A stretch of DNA of 13,040 nt from S15-B10 sp045569115. Lineage in GTDB: Bacteria > Fidelibacterota > Marinisomatia > Marinisomatales > S15-B10. The notes under the pieces are model-generated. The model had not been told where the DNA came from. It did not search any database and was given only the letters and a program-made list of their open reading frames with translations. The stretch's first letter is position 1; every line of letters starts with the position of its first letter. Location of the stretch: the NCBI GenBank assembly GCA_045569115.1, contig JBJKZS010000007.1, forward strand, positions 1-13,040. The letters run 5' to 3'. This document shows, in pieces, positions 12,638 through 13,040 of this stretch. A program made the position numbers and the translations under genes.

Positions 12638-13040
12638 ATAGGAAGAAAATATTGGGTCTTTTTGGCTTAATACTAGCCACATTATCTGCGGCTTTTTTCT
12701 TTTATTTAAGAGATCCTATGCCACCATATGAAGGGGAATATAGAGTTGCAGGTTTGTCCCAAACAGTAGAAGTTTTTTTTGACGATTACGCTGTTCCTCA
12801 TGTATTTGCAACAAATGAGATGGATGCCTTTTTCACAGCAGGATATCTCATGGCGCGGGAAAGATTATTTCAAATGACTGTAAATGCTGCAACAACAGAA
12901 GGAAGATTATCTGAGTTATTTGGAGAAAGCCAATTGGACAGTGATATATTCTTGAGAACATGGGGAATACCACAAACCGCAAAAAAATTAGTTGATGAAT
13001 TAACACCGGAATCAAAAGCTGTTTTAGAAACTTTCTGTAA
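12634..13040 (+). CDS. Penicillin acylase family protein (S45 amidase), N-terminal part cut by window edge
   Basis: Ntn-hydrolase family that cleaves amide bonds of penicillins, acyl-homoserine lactones or other N-acyl compounds in the periplasm. About 135 residues are visible. A basic start (NRKK) and a hydrophobic stretch of about 20 residues form a signal peptide or membrane anchor. It is followed by VEVFFDDYAVPHVFA, a DAFFTAGYLMARERLFQM segment, GRLSELFGE and then LRTWGIPQTA, all typical of the family's alpha chain. The catalytic N-terminal serine of the beta chain lies beyond the window, so activity cannot be judged. The start is the GTG at 12634, overlapping the hydrolase stop by four bases. 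The natural substrate in environmental bacteria is usually unknown. Confidence 0.88.
   Translation, partial: MNRKKILGLFGLILATLSAAFFFYLRDPMPPYEGEYRVAGLSQTVEVFFDDYAVPHVFATNEMDAFFTAGYLMARERLFQMTVNAATTEGRLSELFGESQLDSDIFLRTWGIPQTAKKLVDELTPESKAVLETFC

Overview
The window is AT-rich, tightly packed bacterial chromosome with 15 protein-coding genes (two cut by the window edges). I see no tRNA, rRNA, transposase, phage gene or CRISPR array. The gene content and protein styles suggest a free-living, probably marine member of the Fibrobacterota-Chlorobiota-Bacteroidota (FCB) neighbourhood, for example a Marinimicrobia/SAR406-like lineage. They include a short DnaE polymerase of the kind found beside DinB in Bacteroidota, a eukaryote-type GSII glutamine synthetase, a PPK2 kinase, a type II pantothenate kinase and a penicillin-acylase-family enzyme. 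This placement is an inference from memory of protein families, not a phylogeny.

Layout. (1) 1-1636, plus strand: the C-terminal end of a DinB-type Y-family polymerase, single-stranded DNA-binding protein (ssb), then a 248-residue protein that matches only the N-terminal part (PHP domain plus linker) of a short DNA polymerase III alpha subunit. (2) 1662-4500, plus strand: an Lrp/AsnC regulator whose promoter region carries two 14-bp palindromic direct repeats, an overlapping FAD-dependent L-2-hydroxyglutarate oxidase-like gene, and GSII glutamine synthetase with a strong ribosome binding site. (3) 4584-7666, plus strand: recN, PPK2 polyphosphate kinase and a Nudix hydrolase. (4) 7680-8837, minus strand: a SixA-like histidine phosphatase and an RpiB/LacAB-like isomerase, each with a plausible -35/-10 promoter. 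(5) 8869-13040, plus strand: the rest of the DNA polymerase III alpha subunit (751 residues from the first conventional start, catalytic aspartates intact), followed through 4-nt stop/start overlaps by type II pantothenate kinase, an alpha/beta hydrolase and the start of a penicillin-acylase-family protein.

The main observation is the split polymerase. The two halves lie on the same strand, are complementary in content, and meet at the linker between the PHP domain and the polymerase core. About 7.2 kb carrying eight unrelated genes lies between them. I see no intein sequence at the end of the first half or the start of the second, so this is not the cyanobacterial split-intein arrangement. 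If both halves are expressed, the enzyme would be a non-covalent two-chain polymerase. If not, the N-half is a remnant. The C-half has a good Shine-Dalgarno sequence but no ATG/GTG/TTG at the right distance; an in-frame ATA sits there. The promoter of the divergent rpiB gene overlaps the same few bases.

Working together: DinB, SSB, the split DnaE and RecN form a DNA-damage and translesion theme. Lrp, the 2-hydroxyglutarate oxidase and GSII form a 2-oxoglutarate/nitrogen theme. PPK2, Nudix and SixA are phosphate and nucleotide housekeeping genes. Pantothenate kinase starts coenzyme A synthesis.
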